64,000 bases of DNA from Roseiarcus sp963809245 (GTDB lineage: Bacteria; Pseudomonadota; Alphaproteobacteria; Rhizobiales; Beijerinckiaceae): NCBI GenBank assembly GCA_963809245.1, contig CAWEIU010000003.1, positions 372,001 through 436,000 of the forward strand. The letters are read 5' to 3'. Of the stretch, positions 49,937-58,454 are shown piece after piece. The notes under the pieces were generated by a model that saw only the letters and a program-made list of their open reading frames with translations, did not search any database and had not been told where the DNA came from. Made by a program: the position numbers and the translations under genes. Numbering within the stretch: position 1 is the stretch's first letter; each line of letters opens with the position of its first letter.

Positions 49937-52036
49937 ATGCCCAAGAAATCGACTGAGGGTCCGACGAGAGGGACCCGCAAGCGCCCGGCCCTCCTGGCGG
50001 CGGGCAACGAGGCGCTGTCCTCGACGACCGAAGCGCCCCGCGCCAAGCGCCCTGCGGCGCGCGCCACATCGCGCCGGCGCCCCGCTGCGCCGGCGCCGCA
50101 GCGCGAGGCGAAGCTGCCCTCTCAAATCGAACCCGAGGTCGCCGCCCCTCTGGCCGAGCAATCCGAGGCCGTCCTCGCCGCGCCGACTGGTCAAGCTGAG
50201 CGCCTCGCTCCGCCGCCGGCAAAGCCGAGCGCGGAGAAGACCGCCCCCGCCGCGCCGCGCGAGACGCCGCTGCCCAATTTCGAAGCGATGTCGCGCAACG
50301 TCGCGCGGCTCATCGAGGAAGGCGGCAAGGTGCTCGCGGCCTATATGCAGCCGCGCCAGACTGGCAACGCCGCGCCGCAGCCGAACAGCGAGATCGCCGA
50401 CGCCGTCGCGAGCCTTGGACGGGTCGCCGAATATTATGTCGCGGACGCCAAGCGCGCCTTCGAAGCGCAGGCGACGCTCTCCAAGCAGTTCATCGACCTC
50501 TGGGCCGCGACGTTGCGCCGGCTGCAAGGCGAGGATGCGCCGCCGGTCGCGCCGCCCGAGCCGGGCGACAAGCGCTTTTCCGATCCGGAGTGGCGCACCA
50601 ATCCCTACTTCGATTTCCTCAAGCAGGCCTATGTGTTGACGACGCGCTGGGCCAACGACCTCGTCGAGCGCGCCGGCGACCTCGATCCGCACACGCGCCA
50701 CAAGGCGCAGTTCTATCTGCGCCAGGTCACGAGCGCGCTGTCGCCCTCGAACTTCGTCGCCACCAATCCCGAGCTGCTTCGCACGACGCTCGCCGAGAGC
50801 GGCGAGAACCTGGTGCGCGGCCTGGGGATGATGGCGGAGGACATCGCCGCCGGGCGCGGCAATCTGCGCATCCGGCAATCGGACGCGAGAAAGTTCAAGC
50901 TCGGCGTCAATCTCGCGGCGACGCCCGGCAAAGTGGTCTTCCGCAACGAGCTGATCGAGCTGATCCAATATGCGCCGACGACGCCGAGCGTCCTCAAGCG
51001 GCCGCTGCTGATCGTGCCGCCGTGGATCAACAAGTTCTACGTGCTCGATCTGAACCCTGAGAAATCCTTCATCCGCTGGGCGGTGGCGCAGGGTCTCACG
51101 GTTTTCGTGGTCTCCTGGGTCAATCCCGACGAGCGGCACGCCGACAAGGGCTTCGAGGCCTATATGCGCGAAGGCGTATTCGCCGCGCTCGACGCCATCG
51201 AGGCGGCGACCGGCGAGCGTGAGGTCGCAGCGATCGGCTATTGCGTCGGCGGCACGCTGCTGGCGATCACGCTCGCCTTCATGGCGGAGATCGGCGACGA
51301 GCGCATCGCCAGCGCCACCTTCTTCACGACGCAGGTCGATTTCAAGGATCCCGGCGACCTCAAAGTCTTCGTCGACGCCGAGCAGCTCAAGGGGATCGAG
51401 CGGAAGATGGCCGAAACCGGCTATCTCGAGGGCGCGCAAATGGCGACGGCTTTCAACATGCTGCGCCCCGAGGAACTGATCTGGTCGTATTTCGTCAACA
51501 ACTACCTCAAGGGCAAAGAGCCGATGCCGTTCGACCTTCTGGTCTGGAACGCCGATTCGACCCGGATGCCCGCCGCCAACCACAAATTCTACCTGCGCCA
51601 CTGCTATCTCAAGAACGATCTCACCCGGGGCGAGATGACGATCGAGGGCCGCAAGCTCGATCTCGGCAAGGTGACGATCCCCGTCTACGACCTTGCGACG
51701 CGCGAGGACCATATCGCGCCGGCGAAATCGGTCTTCACCGGCGCGAAATCCTTCGGTGGGCCGGTGCGCTACGTCCTCGCCGGCTCCGGCCATATCGCTG
51801 GCGTCGTCAACCCCGCCGACAAGCCGAAATACCAGTACTGGACCGGCGGCGCGCCGACCGGGGCGTTCGAGGATTGGCTGGGCCGCGCCGAAGAACACCC
51901 CGGCTCCTGGTGGGTCGACTGGGCCGAATGGATCAAGACGCAGGCGCCTGAACAGGTGGCGCCGCGCGAGCCGGGCGCGGGCGAGCTGAAGGCGCTCGCC
52001 GACGCGCCAGGGGAGTATGTGCGGGTGAGGTCGTAG
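49937..52036 (+). CDS. phaC: Class I poly(3-hydroxyalkanoate) synthase
   Basis: A 699-residue PHA synthase that polymerises (R)-3-hydroxyacyl-CoA on storage granules. The catalytic triad is visible: Cys436 in the lipase-like box GYCVGG, Asp591 in TREDHIAP and His619 in GSGHIAGVVNP. The ~110-residue N-terminal extension is rich in Ala, Pro, Arg and Lys (RAKRPAARATSRRRPAAPAP), making the protein longer than the usual ~590-600 residues. It may contact granules, DNA or phasins. No phaA, phaB or phasin gene is adjacent. A truncated DUF4160 reading frame continues in frame directly after its TAG stop. Confidence 0.94.
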   Translation: MPKKSTEGPTRGTRKRPALLAAGNEALSSTTEAPRAKRPAARATSRRRPAAPAPQREAKLPSQIEPEVAAPLAEQSEAVLAAPTGQAERLAPPPAKPSAEKTAPAAPRETPLPNFEAMSRNVARLIEEGGKVLAAYMQPRQTGNAAPQPNSEIADAVASLGRVAEYYVADAKRAFEAQATLSKQFIDLWAATLRRLQGEDAPPVAPPEPGDKRFSDPEWRTNPYFDFLKQAYVLTTRWANDLVERAGDLDPHTRHKAQFYLRQVTSALSPSNFVATNPELLRTTLAESGENLVRGLGMMAEDIAAGRGNLRIRQSDARKFKLGVNLAATPGKVVFRNELIELIQYAPTTPSVLKRPLLIVPPWINKFYVLDLNPEKSFIRWAVAQGLTVFVVSWVNPDERHADKGFEAYMREGVFAALDAIEAATGEREVAAIGYCVGGTLLAITLAFMAEIGDERIASATFFTTQVDFKDPGDLKVFVDAEQLKGIERKMAETGYLEGAQMATAFNMLRPEELIWSYFVNNYLKGKEPMPFDLLVWNADSTRMPAANHKFYLRHCYLKNDLTRGEMTIEGRKLDLGKVTIPVYDLATREDHIAPAKSVFTGAKSFGGPVRYVLAGSGHIAGVVNPADKPKYQYWTGGAPTGAFEDWLGRAEEHPGSWWVDWAEWIKTQAPEQVAPREPGAGELKALADAPGEYVRVRS

Positions 52037-52243
52037 AAGGCTACAAGTCTGGAGAACGGCGAGCCGCCGCATGTCCACCTCGAACTGGGCGACAAGACCG
52101 CCAAGTTCTGGCTCGATCCTGTCGAATTCGCTCGGTCCGATGGCTTCCGGTCGGCGGAATTGACCCGGTTGCACGCAGCCATTATCGAACGCCGTTACGA
52201 GTTTCTGGAGGCGTGGCATGCCTATTTCGACCGTCCGGCTTAG
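52037..52243 (+). pseudogene. Truncated DUF4160 gene lacking its N-terminus
   Basis: Directly after the phaC stop and in the same frame, the sequence encodes about 68 residues: SLENGEPPHVHLELGDKTAK, FWLDPVEFARSDGF and LTRLHAAIIERRYEFLEAWH. This is the DUF4160 family pattern. Full DUF4160 proteins carry ~15-25 residues before the ENGEPPHVH motif; here phaC ends instead and no ATG is available (CTG 52049 is the only nearby candidate). It overlaps the following DUF2442 gene by 26 bp. The pairing DUF4160-DUF2442 is common in bacteria and toxin-antitoxin-like. Translation could occur from CTG, or by read-through of the phaC TAG, but a decayed gene is simpler. Confidence 0.72.
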
Positions 52244-52463
52244 CCCGACCGCCATAGGCGTCCACTGCGACGCCGTTGCGCTCAGGGTGATACTCGCCGA
52301 TGGGCGCGAAATCTCGGCGCCTATGGAGTGGTTTCCCCGCCTTCGCGACGTGACGCTAGATCAGCGCGCGCATTGGCGATTGATCGGCCGAGGCGAAGGG
52401 ATCCACTGGCAGGACATCGACGAAGACATTTCGGTCAATGCCCTGCTCGGATTGCCGAGCTGA
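52218..52463 (+). CDS. DUF2442 family protein
   Basis: An 81-residue protein matching DUF2442: LRVILADGREISAPMEWFPR, then LRDVTLDQRAHWRLIGRGEG and IHWQDIDEDISVNALLGLPS. The ATG at 52218 follows TCTGGAGG and overlaps the end of the DUF4160 frame. The partner gene is truncated, so this looks like a surviving half of the pair. Members are small proteins proposed as antitoxin-like or nucleic-acid-binding, without a demonstrated activity here. Confidence 0.82.
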   Translation: MPISTVRLSPTAIGVHCDAVALRVILADGREISAPMEWFPRLRDVTLDQRAHWRLIGRGEGIHWQDIDEDISVNALLGLPS

Positions 52464-52589
52464 CGCGATAGGAGCGTAGGGCGGAACCGCAAGGCATTCG
52501 GCCCTCGGCTCTCCACGGCGTTCGTCTCACCCTCCCGCCCTCCTCCTCCACCAGGGCGTATGGACAGCCCCAAAAGGAGTTCCCTGCCC

Positions 52590-53711
52590 ATGTCCAAGTC
52601 CGCCCCCGCCCCTCGCCTCGCGCTCACGCACCGTCCCCGGCGGAACCGCAAGGCTGAATGGGCGCGGCGTCTCGTCGCCGAGAATGTGCTTACGACCGGC
52701 GACCTCATCTGGCCTCTGTTCCTTGTCGAGGGACAGAAGACGCGCACGCCCGTCGCGGCGATGCCAGGCGTCGATCGTCTCAGCGTCGACGAGGCGGTGC
52801 GCGAGGCCGAACGCGCCGTAAAACTCGACATCCCGGCGATCGCGTTCTTTCCCTATACGGACGCCCGCCTCAAGGACGAACTCGGCAGCGAAGCGTTCAA
52901 CGACCAGAACCTCGTCTGCAAGGCGTGCCGCGCCATCAAGCGCGAGTTCCCTCAGCTCGGGCTCGTCACCGACGTCGCGCTCGACCCCTACACCAGCCAT
53001 GGCCACGACGGCCTGATGTCCGGGAACGACATCCTGAACGACGAGAGCGTCGCCGCTCTGGTGCGCCAGGCGCTCACCCAAGCCGCGGCCGGCGCCGATG
53101 TGGTGGCGCCCTCCGACATGATGGACGGGCGGGTCGGCGCGATCCGCGAGGCGCTCGATCAGGAAGGCTTTCTCGACGTCCAGATCATGGCCTATTCCGC
53201 CAAATATGCGTCGGCCTTCTACGGCCCATTCCGCGACGCCGTCGGCTCGGCTAGCGCTCTCAGGGGCGACAAGCGCACCTATCAGATGGACTCGGCCAAT
53301 TCCGACGAGGCGTTGCGCGAGGTCGAACTCGACCTTGCGGAGGGGGCGGACATGGTGATGGTCAAGCCGGGGATGCCCTATCTCGACATCGTGCGGCGGG
53401 TGAAGGACGAATTCTCCGCGCCGACCTTCGTCTACCAAGTGAGCGGCGAATATTCGATGATCATGGCCGCCGCCGCCAACGGCTGGCTCGACGGCGACAA
53501 AGCGATGATGGAAAGCCTGATGGCGTTCAAGCGCGCCGGCGCCGACGGCGTCCTGACCTATTTCGCGCCTAGGGCGGCCGAGAAGCTGCGTCGAGCGATA
53601 AGCGCCGAATTCTTTCGTCGCCTTTGTCGAACGGGCGGGACGCCGATCGTCTCTTGGTCGAGCGCGGCAAGAACCGCCTCGCAGGGAGAAAAGCGATGCA
53701 ATATCTTTTGA
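52590..53711 (+). CDS. hemB: Delta-aminolevulinic acid dehydratase with C-terminal extension
   Basis: A 373-residue enzyme that joins two aminolevulinates into porphobilinogen in heme and cobalamin synthesis. The two Schiff-base lysine regions are IMAYSAKYASAFYGPFR and ADMVMVKPGMPYLDIV. Metal-site segments (VTDVALDPYTSHGHDG, CKACRA nearby) suggest a Mg-type alphaproteobacterial enzyme. ATG 52590 is placed by AAAAGGAG ten bases upstream. The family normally ends near FAPRAAEKLRR; here ~38 further residues follow (AISAEFFRRLCRTGG, then SSAARTASQGEKRCNIF), reading 16 bp into the YCII gene. This suggests loss of the original stop. Confidence 0.92.
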   Translation: MSKSAPAPRLALTHRPRRNRKAEWARRLVAENVLTTGDLIWPLFLVEGQKTRTPVAAMPGVDRLSVDEAVREAERAVKLDIPAIAFFPYTDARLKDELGSEAFNDQNLVCKACRAIKREFPQLGLVTDVALDPYTSHGHDGLMSGNDILNDESVAALVRQALTQAAAGADVVAPSDMMDGRVGAIREALDQEGFLDVQIMAYSAKYASAFYGPFRDAVGSASALRGDKRTYQMDSANSDEALREVELDLAEGADMVMVKPGMPYLDIVRRVKDEFSAPTFVYQVSGEYSMIMAAAANGWLDGDKAMMESLMAFKRAGADGVLTYFAPRAAEKLRRAISAEFFRRLCRTGGTPIVSWSSAARTASQGEKRCNIF

Positions 53712-54043
53712 TGATCCACCGCGACGAGAAGGCGATCCAGGCGCTGACCCAGGAGGACGCCGGCAGGATGATGGCCGCCTATGGCGCCTACACCAAAGCG
53801 ATGAGCGAGGCCGGCGTTCACGTCGGCGGCGAGCGTCTGCATCCGAGCTCGACCGCGACGGTCGTCCGCGTGAAGGACGGCAAGACCTCGGTGCTCAACG
53901 GCCCCTACGCCGAGATCAAGGAGCAGCTCGGCGGCTACTATCTCATCGAAGCGCCTGACCTCGACGCCGCGATCTCCTGGGCGGCGCGCTGCCCAGGCGC
54001 GGCGACCGGCGCGATCGAAGTGCGCCCGATCTGGGCGATGTGA
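53696..54043 (+). CDS. YCII/DGPF-domain protein
   Basis: A 115-residue dimeric alpha/beta-barrel protein: MQYLLMIHRDEKAIQALTQE, the core LNGPYAEIKEQLGGYYLIEA and AARCPGAATGAIEVRPIWAM. The motif normally written DGPF-x-E-T-K-E reads NGPYAEIKE. Proteins with this domain are encoded next to ECF42-group sigma factors, as here, and are thought to form their regulon or partner. GGGAG precedes ATG 53696. The start lies within the hemB read-through tail and the stop overlaps the sigma-factor GTG start (GTGA). Confidence 0.9.
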   Translation: MQYLLMIHRDEKAIQALTQEDAGRMMAAYGAYTKAMSEAGVHVGGERLHPSSTATVVRVKDGKTSVLNGPYAEIKEQLGGYYLIEAPDLDAAISWAARCPGAATGAIEVRPIWAM

Positions 54044-55287
54044 GCGCGCGCGATCAAACCAAAGCGGCGCGCGCCGCGGCAGCGCGCGCCGCACGCGAGA
54101 GCTACGGCAAGCTCGTCGCCTTTCTCGCGGCGCGCTCCGGCGACGTGCCGGCGGCCGAGGACGCGCTCGCCGACGCCTTCGCCGCCGCGCTTACCGCCTG
54201 GCCGGCGCATGGCGCGCCCGCCAACCCGGAGGGCTGGCTGGTCACCGCCGCTCGCCGCCGCCTGATCGACGCCGCCCGCCGGCGCCGTCACGCCGACGCT
54301 TCGGCCGAGGCGCTCGCGCTGATCGACGGCGAGCTCAGGGCGGTCGAGGACGAGGCGGCGATCCCCGACCGGCGGCTGAGCCTGATGTTCGCCTGCGCGC
54401 ATCCGGCGATCGATCAGCCGATCCGCGCGCCGCTGATGCTGCAAACCATCCTCGGCCTCGATGCGGCGGCGATCGGCTCCGCGTTCCTGGTCTCGCCCAG
54501 CGCGATGGGCCAGCGGCTCTCGCGCGCCAAGGCCAAGATCCGCCTCGCCGGCGTGCCCTTCCGCATCCCCGAGCGCGAGGAGCTGCCCGAGCGCCTCGGC
54601 GTGGTGCTGGAAGCGATCTACGCCGCGTTCTCGCACGGCTGGACCGAAGCCTTCAGCGACGATCCGCGCGGTCGCGATCTCACCGAGGAGGCGATCTGGC
54701 TCGGCCGTCTCGTCGTCGCGCTGGCGCCGCGCGAGCCGGAGGCCCAGGGCCTACTGGCGTTGATGCTCTACGCCCATTCACGCCGCGCCGCGCGGCGCAG
54801 CGCCGACGGACGCTACGTCCCGCTGAGCGAGCAGAACGTCGCTCTGTGGGACAAGACGGCGATCGAGGACGCGGAGCGGCTGCTTGCCGCGGCGAGCCAC
54901 GCTGGCGCTCCCGGTCGCTTCCAGTTGGAGGCCGCGGTTCAGTCCGTCCACGCGGCGCGCCGCGCGAGCGGGGTGACGGACTGGCCGGCGGTCGTGCAGC
55001 TTTATGGCGCGCTCTACGCCGCGACCGGCTCGCCGGTCGTCGCCGTCAACCGAGCCGCCGCGGTCGCTCAGAGGGACGGCGCGGCAGCCGGGCTGGCGCT
55101 GCTCGAAGCCGCCGGAGCCGAAAGCGGCTTCGAGGCCTTCGGGCCCTATTGGGTCGCCAAAGCCGACCTCTGCGCGAAGGTCGGCCAGCTTGACCAGGCG
55201 CGCGAGGCCTATGGGCTCGCTATCGGCCTGCAGACCGATCCAGCGGCGCGCGCCTTCCTGATCGAACGGCTCGCCGCGCTGGACTGA
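54040..55287 (+). CDS. ECF42-like RNA polymerase sigma factor with C-terminal helical extension
   Basis: A 415-residue extracytoplasmic-function sigma factor. Region sigma-2 lies in the first ~90 residues (YGKLVAFLAARSGDVPAAED, NPEGWLVTAARRRLIDAARR) and sigma-4 near 130-180 (LMLQTILGLDAAAIGSAFLV, GQRLSRAKAKIR). A long C-terminal domain of TPR-like helices follows (AIWLGRLVVALAPREPEAQG, LQTDPAARAFLIERLAALD). That extension and the YCII neighbour define the ECF42 group, which lacks a classical anti-sigma factor. The start is GTG 54040, overlapping the YCII stop. Target promoters cannot be named. Confidence 0.91.
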   Translation: MSARDQTKAARAAAARAARESYGKLVAFLAARSGDVPAAEDALADAFAAALTAWPAHGAPANPEGWLVTAARRRLIDAARRRRHADASAEALALIDGELRAVEDEAAIPDRRLSLMFACAHPAIDQPIRAPLMLQTILGLDAAAIGSAFLVSPSAMGQRLSRAKAKIRLAGVPFRIPEREELPERLGVVLEAIYAAFSHGWTEAFSDDPRGRDLTEEAIWLGRLVVALAPREPEAQGLLALMLYAHSRRAARRSADGRYVPLSEQNVALWDKTAIEDAERLLAAASHAGAPGRFQLEAAVQSVHAARRASGVTDWPAVVQLYGALYAATGSPVVAVNRAAAVAQRDGAAAGLALLEAAGAESGFEAFGPYWVAKADLCAKVGQLDQAREAYGLAIGLQTDPAARAFLIERLAALD

Positions 55288-55289
55288 TT

Positions 55290-56417
55290 TTAAGCGGCGC
55301 CCAACTGTTTATAGGTGATCTTGCCGTCGGGTTCTTTCTTCCAGACGTACCAAACGTAATCGACCGACGTGCGATCGCCCTTCTTGTCATAGGCGATGTC
55401 ACCGATGACGGTGTGGAACATCATGCCGGAGTGCATCACGTCGGCCATCTTGTGGGGATCGAGCGACTTCGCCTTCTCCGCCGCCTGCTGCATGATCTGC
55501 ACCGCGGCGTAGGAGTAGAGCGTGTAGCCTTCCGGCTCGAAGCCCTTGGCGCGAATTCTCGCCACCACGTCCTTGGCGGCCGGGTTGTTGCGCGGATCGG
55601 GGCCAAACGTCATCAACGTGCCTTCGACGCCGGGGCCGCCGATCGAGGCGAACTCCTCGTCGGTGATGCCGTCGCCGGAGATCATGACGGTGTGCATTCC
55701 CTGATCGCGCATCTGGCGCACCAGCAGGCCGGCCTCGGTGTGCAGGCCGCCCCACATCAGGTATTCCGCGCCGGATTCCTTGATCTTGGAGACGATCGCC
55801 GAATAGTCCTTTTCGCCGGGATTGATGCCCTCGAACAGGACCTCCTTCTTGCCGCCGGCGTTCATGTCGTTCTTGGCGGCTTCGGCGAGCCCCTGCCCGT
55901 ACGGCGTCTTGTCATGCAGGATCGCGATCTTGGCGTCCTTCAGTTTGGTGAGCGCGAGATCCGCCCACACCTTGCCCTGCTGGTCGTCGCGGCCGCAGGT
56001 GCGGAAAACATCCCACAGCCCGCGGTCGGTCACTTTTGGATTGGTCGCCGAGGGCGTGATCATCAGCACGCCGTTGTCGGAATAGACCTCGGAAGCCGGG
56101 ATCGTCACGCCCGAGTTGAACGGCCCGACCACAAAGCGGACGCCGTCGCCGACAAATTTGTTGGCGACCGAGACGCCCTGTTTGGGGTCGGAGGCGTCGT
56201 CGCCCTCCTCGACCTTGATCTTCTGGCCGAGGATTCCGCCCTTGGCGTTGATGTCCTCAGCGGCTTGATGAACGCCGCGCGTCAACTGTGCGCCGAACGA
56301 CGCGTTAGCGCCGGTGATCGGGCCCGTCACACCGAGATTCATGTCCGCCTGGGCCGAACCGCCCGCCAGAGCCGCAGCGAAGAAGACCGCGACGCCGGTC
56401 AAATAGACCGTTCTCAT
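55290..56417 (-). CDS. Branched-chain amino acid-type ABC transporter substrate-binding protein
   Basis: A 375-residue LivJ/LivK-like periplasmic protein. Signal peptide: MRTVYLTGVAVFFAAALAGGSAQA. The mature start DMNLGVTGPITGANASFGAQ and then GGILGQKIKVEEGDDASDPK, VRFVVGPFNSGVTIPASEVY and AILHDKTPYGQGLAEAAKND are typical. GGGAGGATGAC precedes ATG 56417. The LivH-like permease is divergent across 106 bp; no LivM, LivG or LivF is visible in the window, so the rest of the importer is elsewhere. Ligand is probably an amino acid but not certain. Convergent with the sigma factor, 2-bp gap. Confidence 0.92.
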   Translation of the reverse strand: MRTVYLTGVAVFFAAALAGGSAQADMNLGVTGPITGANASFGAQLTRGVHQAAEDINAKGGILGQKIKVEEGDDASDPKQGVSVANKFVGDGVRFVVGPFNSGVTIPASEVYSDNGVLMITPSATNPKVTDRGLWDVFRTCGRDDQQGKVWADLALTKLKDAKIAILHDKTPYGQGLAEAAKNDMNAGGKKEVLFEGINPGEKDYSAIVSKIKESGAEYLMWGGLHTEAGLLVRQMRDQGMHTVMISGDGITDEEFASIGGPGVEGTLMTFGPDPRNNPAAKDVVARIRAKGFEPEGYTLYSYAAVQIMQQAAEKAKSLDPHKMADVMHSGMMFHTVIGDIAYDKKGDRTSVDYVWYVWKKEPDGKITYKQLGAA

Positions 56418-56523
56418 GTCATCCTCCCTCAATTGGTCTTGCTTAGGGAATAACGCGGTTGATCGGCGAAACGATGGCCCATAACCTGAAAAAAAACGAA
56501 TGACGGTCACAAGCCAGGGCGTA

Positions 56524-57840
56524 ATGCGGCCCCTTTTCGTTCTGCTCCCGGCGCTTTCGCTCGCCGGCTGTTCGGCGCTCGTCGAAACCGACCAGGCGCG
56601 GCTCTGTCGCATGGCGGCGCCAGCGCTGGAGCCGCCGGGAGCGGTCATCACGATCGTCAAACAGACGGCCTTCGCCGACGGACGGGGCCTGCGGGTCGAC
56701 TATCGGTCGAGCCAAGTCGGCGCGCCGGCGCAGGCCCGTTTCCTCGAATGCCGCTTCCGCCAGCCCGGCCGGCCGAGACGCTCCGAGGACCTCGTCGCCG
56801 TGACGACCAGCGACGGGCCCCTCCCCGAGGCGCGGCTCGCCATGCTCATCCGCTATTGGCTGGCGACGCCGGAGGCGCGCGCCGCCGACCCGGCGCCGCT
56901 GGGAGACGTCGCGGCGCTCCCGGCGGTCCCGGCGGCCTTCGCCTATGCGCTGCAGCAGGCGATCAATGGCCTGCCGCTGGCGGCAATCTATGCACTGCTC
57001 GCGGCGGCGTATTCGCTCGTCTACGGGCTGGTCGGACGCATCAATCTCGCCTTCGGCGACATCGCGGCGGCGGGCGGCTATGCGGCGGCGCTCGGCGCGA
57101 CCCTTGCGGCGGGCCAGGCGCCGGCGACAATTCTCGCCACCGCGCTCGTCTTCGGCGCCGCCAACGCCGGATTCTGGGGCGTCGCCTCGAGCCGGTGGGT
57201 CTTCCAACCGCTGCATCGCGCCAGCGGGCAGCAGACGCTAATCGCCTCGATCGGGCTCGCGCTGGCACTGGGAGAGTTCCTTCGCCTCAGTCAGGGCAAC
57301 CGCCCCAACTGGGTCAGCCCCCTCCTCAACGCGCCGTTCGGGGTCGCCCGCGCCGGGGATTTCATCGTCACGACGGCTCCAAATACGCTGCTCGCCGGCG
57401 CTTTCGCCCTCGTCGCCGGCCTCGCTTTGGTGCTCGTCATGCAGAAGACGCGGTTCGGCCGCCGCTGGCGCGCCTATGCCGACGATCCGCTCGGCGCCCA
57501 GCTCTTCGGCGTCAGCCCGCGCGCGATCTTCGGCCAGACCTTCGCGCTCGCCAGCGCCTTCGCGGGCCTCTCGGGCTTCGTCATGACGATGTACTATGGC
57601 TCGGTCGGCTACGGGACGGCGACCGCTTTGGGGCTCAAGGCGCTGATCGCCGCGATCCTCGGCGGCGTCGGCTCGATCCCCGGCGCCTTTCTGGGCGGCT
57701 TCATCGTCGGCGCCTTCGAGGCGGCGTGGTCGACCTATTTCGCCGTCGACTACCGGGACGTGGCTGTTTTCAGCCTGCTGGCGATCCTTCTGACGCTCCG
57801 CCCGGGCGGCATCCTCGGCGCGGCGGAGACGCCGACATAG
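56524..57840 (+). CDS. LivH-type ABC permease fused to an N-terminal lipoprotein-like domain
   Basis: A 438-residue protein in two parts. Residues 1-~135 begin with a lipoprotein-type signal (PLFVLLPALSLAGC, Cys16) and a small soluble domain (ALEPPGAVITIVKQTAFADG, ARFLECRFRQPGRP). Residues ~140-435 are a LivH-family permease with ~8 membrane segments: LQQAINGLPLAAIYALLAAA, YSLVYGLVGRINLAFGDIAA and LIAAILGGVGSIPGAFLGGF. A typical LivH is ~290-300 residues, so the extra domain is an addition. ATG 56524 follows CAGGGCGTA. No ATPase gene is linked. It is divergent from the binding-protein gene. Confidence 0.88.
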   Translation: MRPLFVLLPALSLAGCSALVETDQARLCRMAAPALEPPGAVITIVKQTAFADGRGLRVDYRSSQVGAPAQARFLECRFRQPGRPRRSEDLVAVTTSDGPLPEARLAMLIRYWLATPEARAADPAPLGDVAALPAVPAAFAYALQQAINGLPLAAIYALLAAAYSLVYGLVGRINLAFGDIAAAGGYAAALGATLAAGQAPATILATALVFGAANAGFWGVASSRWVFQPLHRASGQQTLIASIGLALALGEFLRLSQGNRPNWVSPLLNAPFGVARAGDFIVTTAPNTLLAGAFALVAGLALVLVMQKTRFGRRWRAYADDPLGAQLFGVSPRAIFGQTFALASAFAGLSGFVMTMYYGSVGYGTATALGLKALIAAILGGVGSIPGAFLGGFIVGAFEAAWSTYFAVDYRDVAVFSLLAILLTLRPGGILGAAETPT

Positions 57841-57922
57841 GCCAAAAGGTTCACTTGAAACAGTTTCGCGCCGCCCCACATCCAGCATCACAAGTTTGAG
57901 CTCGGCTCCCGGGAGGGCCGCC

Positions 57923-58360
57923 ATGACGAATTTTTCGACCGCCGCAAGCGTGCGGACCGACGCCTTGGAGGGGGTGCGCACGCGGCGCATTCTCGCCCTC
58001 GTCATCGACCTCTTCCTCGTCAGCATCGTTGCGGGCGCGCTCTGGATCGCGCTCTTGATCCTGACCTTGGGCTTGTCGCTGTTCGTCCTCCCGCCGCTCT
58101 ATCCGCTGGTGGCGTTCTTCTATAACGGCCTCACCGTATCGGGCGCAAAGATGGCAACCCCCGGCATGCGGGCGATGGACCTCGAAATGCGCATGCACGA
58201 CACCGGAGCCCGCGTGCCGTTCATCAACGCCGCGGCGCACGCGCTGTTCTTTTACGTGAGCTGGTGCTTTCCGCCGATTTTCCTCGTTTCGCTCGTCGAC
58301 GCGGAGAAGCGCTGCCTGCATGACATTCTCGCTGGCGTAACGGTGGTGCGGCGATTGTAA
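57923..58360 (+). CDS. RDD-family membrane protein
   Basis: A 145-residue protein with the RDD motif as VRTRRILALVIDLFLVSIVA (R-x-x-A-x-x-I-D), two or three membrane helices (ALWIALLILTLGLSLFVLPP, LYPLVAFFYNGLTVS) and the end segment VDAEKRCLHDILAGVTVVRR. RDD proteins are small membrane proteins; some are linked to ion transport, most are uncharacterised. GGGAGGGCCGCC precedes ATG 57923. It is 94 bp upstream of bpt on the same strand. Confidence 0.85.
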   Translation: MTNFSTAASVRTDALEGVRTRRILALVIDLFLVSIVAGALWIALLILTLGLSLFVLPPLYPLVAFFYNGLTVSGAKMATPGMRAMDLEMRMHDTGARVPFINAAAHALFFYVSWCFPPIFLVSLVDAEKRCLHDILAGVTVVRRL

Positions 58361-58454
58361 CTTTCTTGAAGAAATTTCGTGCACAGGCATTCCCGTCGCG
58401 CTCAATCCGTTTTAGCTTTGAGCAATCGTGCGACGGCTTGAGGAGTGCGAAAGC

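Noticed and set aside
49907..52255. Long minus-strand open frame (782 codons) opposite phaC
   Set aside because: High-GC antisense artefact: phaC on the plus strand has a complete catalytic triad and the minus-strand translation is low-complexity R/A/D/G.
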